Source: Actinomycetota bacterium
Lineage (GTDB): Bacteria; Actinomycetota; Humimicrobiia; Humimicrobiales; Humimicrobiaceae
Direction: 5' to 3'
Length of the DNA stretch: 19,408 bases
NCBI GenBank assembly: GCA_004376325.1
Contig: SOKC01000009.1
Span: forward strand, 1-19,408
The position numbers were made by a program, and so were the translations under genes. Every line of letters begins with the position of its first letter. The stretch's first letter is position 1. The notes beneath the pieces were generated by a model. That model did not search any database and had not been told where the DNA came from. It saw nothing but the letters and a program-made list of their open reading frames with translations. Of this stretch, positions 16,117-19,408 are shown piece after piece.

Positions 16117-17488
16117 TTTTAAATCCTATTTCTAATTTTTTATATATTTTCTTAAATATTTTTGCATTAAGTATTCCATCCGTTAGCATTATTCTAACCT
16201 TTTGATTAATTTTTACCTCATCTATACTTTTAATATTTTTATCCTCTTTCTCTTTATATATTATAGCAAAACCACGCTGGAGTATAGCAACAGGATTTTT
16301 CCCCTGTAAGTTCTCTAATATAAGCTTCAATCTACTTTTCTTGAGAGTAAGATAATTTTTTATATCTGAAATTATTCTGATATCCATATTCTTAATTGCC
16401 ATTCTATAAATATAAATCCTTTTAAATATATTTTTCTCATCTATCAGCTGACGATAGTCAGATAATATTTTTCCCCTTGCTCTGATAAGTCTTTTCATAT
16501 TCCCTATTAATTTGATGCAGAGTTCACCAGCAGCCTGGTTAAATTTATTTAATATAGTCTCCGGTTTTATGAAAATTCTTCTACTGGTTAAAAAATTAAA
16601 CTCTTTTTTAAGTATGGCCATTTTCGATTTAACTAAATTTTTAATCTTTTTACTGGCTTCTTTTAAATTTTCTACTGCTTCTGTTTTATTTAATATCACT
16701 ACCTCTCCAGCAACCGAAGGTGTAGCAGCGCGTTTATCTGCTACGAAGTCTGAAATAGTATAATCTGTTTCATGTCCAACTGCCGAAATTAAAGGCACAG
16801 GACAGTCGAATATTTTTTCAGCCAGTTTCTCAGTATTAAATGCCCACAGGTCTTCCAGTGAACCTCCTCCTCTGGCTAATATTATTACATCTACTCCATA
16901 CTGGCACAGATCATCTATTGCCTTACAAATTTCATCACTTGAGGTAATCCCCTGCACATTAACATCTCTTATTATAAGATGGAAATTTTTAAATCTACGC
17001 TCCAGGACTGAAATGATATCTCTTATTACTGCACCGCCAACAGAGGTTGCTATACCTATTTTATTTGGAAGAATGGGAATATTTTTTTTATGTATACGGT
17101 CAAAATATCCTTTTTTTTCTAATTTTTCTTTTAATTGTTCAAATGCTAAAATCAGAGAACCTTTACCCACAGGCCTGGCATCCAGAGCTACTATCTGATA
17201 TTCTCCCCTTTTTTCATAAACAGAAACATAACCATTTATTAAAATATGCAGGCCTTCTTTTATGTTAAAAAGTAAATTTTTATTATTACTATGAAACATA
17301 ACCACCCTGATCTTGGAATTTTCATCCTTCAAATCAAAGTACATATGCTTCTTGTCGTGGAAATAGAAATTGCTTACTTCTCCTTCTAACCATATATCTG
17401 AGTAACTTGATTCAAGATTTTTTCTTATTTCAAGATTAAGCTCACTAACAGTGTAGATTTTTGATTTTAAGGTTTTATTGTCTTCCAT
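16106..17488 (-). CDS. xseA: Exodeoxyribonuclease VII large subunit
   Basis: XseA is the catalytic subunit of exonuclease VII, acting in mismatch and recombination repair. The 460 aa start with an OB-fold ssDNA-binding domain (YTVSELNLEIRKNLE, 12-26; IWLEGEVSNFY, 32-42; HMYFDLKD, 48-55), followed by the catalytic domain with IGIATSVGGAVIRDI (144-158), LARGGGSLEDLWAFNTE (204-220) and SAVGHETDYTISDFVADKRA (235-254). Then come a long helical region rich in Lys (about 270-400) and a C-terminal NPVAILQRGFAI segment. The length fits the family. An extended -10 promoter lies about 65 bases upstream; no good ribosome binding site precedes ATG 17488. Confidence 0.96.
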   Translation of the reverse strand: MEDNKTLKSKIYTVSELNLEIRKNLESSYSDIWLEGEVSNFYFHDKKHMYFDLKDENSKIRVVMFHSNNKNLLFNIKEGLHILINGYVSVYEKRGEYQIVALDARPVGKGSLILAFEQLKEKLEKKGYFDRIHKKNIPILPNKIGIATSVGGAVIRDIISVLERRFKNFHLIIRDVNVQGITSSDEICKAIDDLCQYGVDVIILARGGGSLEDLWAFNTEKLAEKIFDCPVPLISAVGHETDYTISDFVADKRAATPSVAGEVVILNKTEAVENLKEASKKIKNLVKSKMAILKKEFNFLTSRRIFIKPETILNKFNQAAGELCIKLIGNMKRLIRARGKILSDYRQLIDEKNIFKRIYIYRMAIKNMDIRIISDIKNYLTLKKSRLKLILENLQGKNPVAILQRGFAIIYKEKEDKNIKSIDEVKINQKVRIMLTDGILNAKIFKKIYKKLEIGFKNEN

Positions 17489-17553
17489 TTATTGTCTACT
17501 GCAGATTCCAGTAAATAATAGAATACAAATTAATTATGGATATCTTGACTTTT

Positions 17554-17562
17554 ATTATACCA
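17554..17562 (-). promoter_or_regulatory. Extended -10 promoter for xseAB
   Basis: TGGTATAAT on the minus strand is an exact match to the extended -10 consensus TGnTATAAT. No good -35 is visible, as is common for this class. It lies between the FmdB-type gene and xseA and would start transcripts near 17547, about 60 bases before xseA. Confidence 0.5.
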
Positions 17563-17576
17563 ATAATACTTAAGAT

Positions 17577-17879
17577 TTAGTTATTTTTTTTATCTGATAC
17601 ACCGCCGGTTTCCTTTTTAGCTGGGGATTTGGTTTTAGATTTTTTATTATCTTTTTCTTTATTTGTTAAAACACTGGTATTATTATTAAAATTCCCTGAC
17701 CTGGATTTATAATCTGTAGTATAAAACCCGGATCCCTTAAAAATTATCCCCACAGGCGAAAATAATCTATTAGTATTAGAATTGCAAAAAATACATTTTA
17801 TATTGCCATCACCGCCAACTTTTTGAAACTTATCAAAAATTCTCCCACAGTTTTCACATTTATAGCTATATATAGGCAT
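17577..17879 (-). CDS. FmdB-type zinc ribbon protein
   Basis: This 100-aa protein belongs to the FmdB/CxxC_CxxC_SSSS family of small zinc ribbons, named after a putative regulator of formamidase and otherwise of unknown role. It begins PIYSYKCENCGRIFDKFQKV, with zinc ligands C8, C11, C29 and C32 in two CxxC knuckles, and continues with GIIFKGSGFYTTDYKS (44-59), the typical family ending. Residues 60-100 are a low-complexity tail of Lys, Ser, Asn and Thr, probably disordered. It has AAGGAGG eight bases before ATG 17879 and a strong predicted promoter, so it may be well expressed. It lies 88 bases upstream of xseA, which has its own promoter, so a functional link to exonuclease VII is not implied. 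Confidence 0.88.
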   Translation of the reverse strand: MPIYSYKCENCGRIFDKFQKVGGDGNIKCIFCNSNTNRLFSPVGIIFKGSGFYTTDYKSRSGNFNNNTSVLTNKEKDNKKSKTKSPAKKETGGVSDKKNN

Positions 17880-17913
17880 ATATTTATTTCCTCCTTAAAA
17901 AAATCATTTAAAA

Positions 17914-17942
17914 AATATATATCAGTTAAAGATTTTAGTCAA
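17914..17942 (-). promoter_or_regulatory. Predicted sigma70-type promoter of the FmdB-type gene
   Basis: TTGACT (17942-17937) and TATATT (17919-17914) are separated by exactly 17 bases, each one mismatch from consensus. The transcript would start near 17907 with a leader of about 28 bases carrying AAGGAGG. This is the best promoter match in the window. Confidence 0.6.
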
Positions 17943-17960
17943 ATATTTTAAAGTAACTTA

Positions 17961-17989
17961 TAGCCAATATTAAAAATAACTTTTATAAT
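17961..17989 (+). promoter_or_regulatory. Candidate promoter of the plus-strand anchored protein gene
   Basis: TAGCCA (17961-17966) and TATAAT (17984-17989) are 17 bases apart; the -10 is perfect and the -35 matches at four of six positions. Transcription would begin near 17996, about 33 bases before the ATG. It is back to back with the FmdB-type gene promoter, with 18 bp between the two -35 boxes. Confidence 0.4.
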
Positions 17990-18028
17990 AACCTAAAGAA
18001 TTGTTAAATCTCGCATTCTTACAATTAG

Positions 18029-18466
18029 ATGAAGAAAATAAATATAATTATTTTAATTATCTGTACCATAATTCTTATAATAGTTTCAATAACAACCGTT
18101 ATAAAAAAGAGGCCGGATATTGAAAACATCTACTTAAGTTCTGACAGAGACTCTAGTTTTGACAAATTAAAACAAAACAACAATTATTACTTTGATGGCC
18201 GGAATTTAGATATCTATCTTATAATAGAAGTAAAGCACCTTACCACCGAAGATGAAATAAAAGTCCAGTGGGAAAAAATTGAGAATAGTTCCTGCAAAAT
18301 AATTCAGAAAAATATTGTAAACCCGGAGAAAAAGGGTTCAGGAAAGATTATAATTTCATTAGTTAAAAAAAATGATATGTATCCTTCCGGAGGCTACAAC
18401 GTAAGAGTTTATTTAAATGGAGGCAGTAAAATTTCTAAAAAATTCTACATCTCAGATAAAATCTAA
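18029..18466 (+). CDS. Small membrane-anchored extracytoplasmic protein, unknown function
   Basis: I do not recognise this 145-aa protein. It starts with a short basic tip (MKK) and one strongly hydrophobic segment (INIIILIICTIILIIVSITT, 4-23) followed by KKRP, which fits an uncleaved N-terminal anchor with the rest outside the membrane; there is no lipobox cysteine. The outer part alternates hydrophobic and polar residues (DIYLIIEV, KIIISLVKK) and ends with YPSGGYNVRVYLNGGSKISK (118-137). This resembles the last strands of small bacterial beta-sandwich domains, where a GxYxVxxYxNG hairpin is common. It is the only plus-strand gene here, lacks a clear ribosome binding site, and its last 4 bp overlap the end of the convergent kinase gene. 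Confidence 0.72.
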   Translation: MKKINIIILIICTIILIIVSITTVIKKRPDIENIYLSSDRDSSFDKLKQNNNYYFDGRNLDIYLIIEVKHLTTEDEIKVQWEKIENSSCKIIQKNIVNPEKKGSGKIIISLVKKNDMYPSGGYNVRVYLNGGSKISKKFYISDKI

Positions 18467-19408
18467 TTGACTTTTGTATATTCAGATCCTACTTTACTGA
18501 ATTCGCTTTTTACCCTTTGAAATATTAATTCCAATACTCCATTTACTACATTATCAAGATTATAGTTTTCAATAATTCTAACATTTTTCTCTTTTGCCAA
18601 TTTTTCTATATAATCCTGAATCATTATAATTTTATCTATATGTTTGATATATTTTTGCATCGGCCTCGAACCCTGTGTTTCAACAGTTCTCTTGGTGAAG
18701 TGTTCTTTATGAACTTCTTTGTCGGGTACTGATATAACTATCTGCTGAACTATAGCCCTGGACGAATACTCGTTAAGATTAAGGTAACCTGGTACTACAT
18801 GCGCCCCTTCTATAATAGTATCTGATTTTTCCAGAATATTTCTTTCTATTATTGCTTCTATTCCCACATTCACTGCTAATACCTGTTCCCTAAAACCCAA
18901 AATAACCGGTTCTGCTCCGGAAGGCGGAAAAGTTAAATTTTTGTATGCATTATAAGAAGAGCCTTTAAGAGAGCTGATTAATTTCTCGGGTACTGAAGCT
19001 CTCATAACTTCTCTTATAGCATCTGTCGAAGCTACTCTGGTTATATTCAATCTATTAGCCAGTATAGTGGCTATGGTTGACTTTCCTACACCAGTTGATC
19101 CACCGATAAGTATTATAATTGGTTTTTCGAGTTTGCCCACAGATTGCCAGAGCAAGTACCTCTCAGCATATTCTAAGCTAACCTTATCTTTTATAAACCT
19201 GAATGCCAGCGATCTTAATTCACCAAGAGAAAGAGAATATATTTTATTTTTTAGAAAATAATCCTGGATTTCAAGCGCAATTTTATGAGCAGTTATGATA
19301 TCCAAACCAATTACCGAAATAGATGAAGCAAGTATTCCTTTGGAAAAGGGCAGACCACCTTTTTTATCGGAAATTACTATTACGCTGTGGCTTGCTTCGT
19401 CTTCATTT
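18463..19408 (-). CDS. 2-phosphoglycerate kinase-like protein with ATP-cone (5' end cut by window edge)
   Basis: Proteins of this P-loop family phosphorylate 2-phosphoglycerate to 2,3-bisphosphoglycerate, which methanogens use for cyclic 2,3-diphosphoglycerate; the bacterial role is unclear. The frame is open to the right edge (314 visible residues). The first 50 contain VIVISDKKGGLPFSKGIL and SSISVIGLDIITAHKIALEI, matching the ATP-cone that precedes the kinase in this family, so the TTG at 19305 is internal and the true start lies beyond 19408. The kinase part has Walker A GGSTGVGKST (102-111), STDAIREVMR (127-136), the SSYNAYK segment (150-156), EGAHVVPG (200-207) and KYIKHIDKIIMIQDYI (218-233). 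It ends convergent with the plus-strand gene. Substrate specificity is inferred from the family only. Confidence 0.85.
   Translation of the reverse strand, partial: NEDEASHSVIVISDKKGGLPFSKGILASSISVIGLDIITAHKIALEIQDYFLKNKIYSLSLGELRSLAFRFIKDKVSLEYAERYLLWQSVGKLEKPIIILIGGSTGVGKSTIATILANRLNITRVASTDAIREVMRASVPEKLISSLKGSSYNAYKNLTFPPSGAEPVILGFREQVLAVNVGIEAIIERNILEKSDTIIEGAHVVPGYLNLNEYSSRAIVQQIVISVPDKEVHKEHFTKRTVETQGSRPMQKYIKHIDKIIMIQDYIEKLAKEKNVRIIENYNLDNVVNGVLELIFQRVKSEFSKVGSEYTKVN

Noticed and set aside
1..19408. Search for CRISPR arrays, tRNA or rRNA genes, insertion sequences, prophage or defence genes
   Set aside because: No spaced direct repeats, cloverleaf-like or conserved rRNA stretches, transposases or defence domains were seen; the window is core genome.

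Overview
The window is AT-rich bacterial DNA (roughly one third G+C by eye), and its genes lie almost end to end on the minus strand. Most of it is a very complete division and cell wall (dcw) cluster. Read in the direction of transcription it runs mraZ, rsmH, ftsL-like, ftsI, a possible 21-codon gene, murE, murF, mraY, murD, ftsW, murG, murC, murB, ddl and ftsQ, the last cut by the left window edge. Together these genes supply the cytoplasmic Mur ligases (MurC, D, E, F), the reductase MurB, D-Ala-D-Ala ligase, the lipid I and lipid II enzymes (MraY, MurG), the SEDS polymerase with its partner transpeptidase (FtsW, FtsI) and divisome scaffold proteins (FtsL, FtsQ). The DNPR motif in MurE predicts meso-diaminopimelate peptidoglycan. 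Gene borders are tight (4-nt spacers, overlaps of up to 23 nt), so this is probably one long transcript.

The cluster appears to start in the 295-bp gap at 15579-15873. That gap holds a sigma70-type promoter (TTTACA-17-TATCTT), a 10-bp-periodic TGGGG/TGGAG array that looks like a MraZ autorepression operator just downstream of it, and, further upstream, two copies of the perfect palindrome ACTATATATAGT whose centres are 42 bp apart.

Upstream of the cluster lie xseA-xseB (exonuclease VII), with an extended -10 promoter, then a short FmdB-type zinc-ribbon protein with a strong promoter and ribosome binding site. Divergent from it, on the plus strand, is a small membrane-anchored protein of unknown function. 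Its 3' end overlaps by 4 bp the end of a convergent gene for a 2-phosphoglycerate kinase-like protein. That kinase gene continues through the right edge of the window, and its visible N-terminal part matches an ATP-cone domain.

The lineage cannot be fixed from this sequence. A meso-DAP-type, AT-rich bacterium with a full dcw cluster and a 2-phosphoglycerate kinase best known from methanogens and a few deep-branching bacteria suggests an anaerobic, poorly sampled phylum; Atribacterota or AT-rich deep actinobacterial relatives are guesses only. No mobile element, CRISPR array, tRNA or rRNA was seen. The window is mainly core genome. The less ordinary points are the paired palindromes, the possible microprotein between ftsI and murE, the extended FtsL-like protein, the non-standard start of ftsQ and the archaeal-type kinase.
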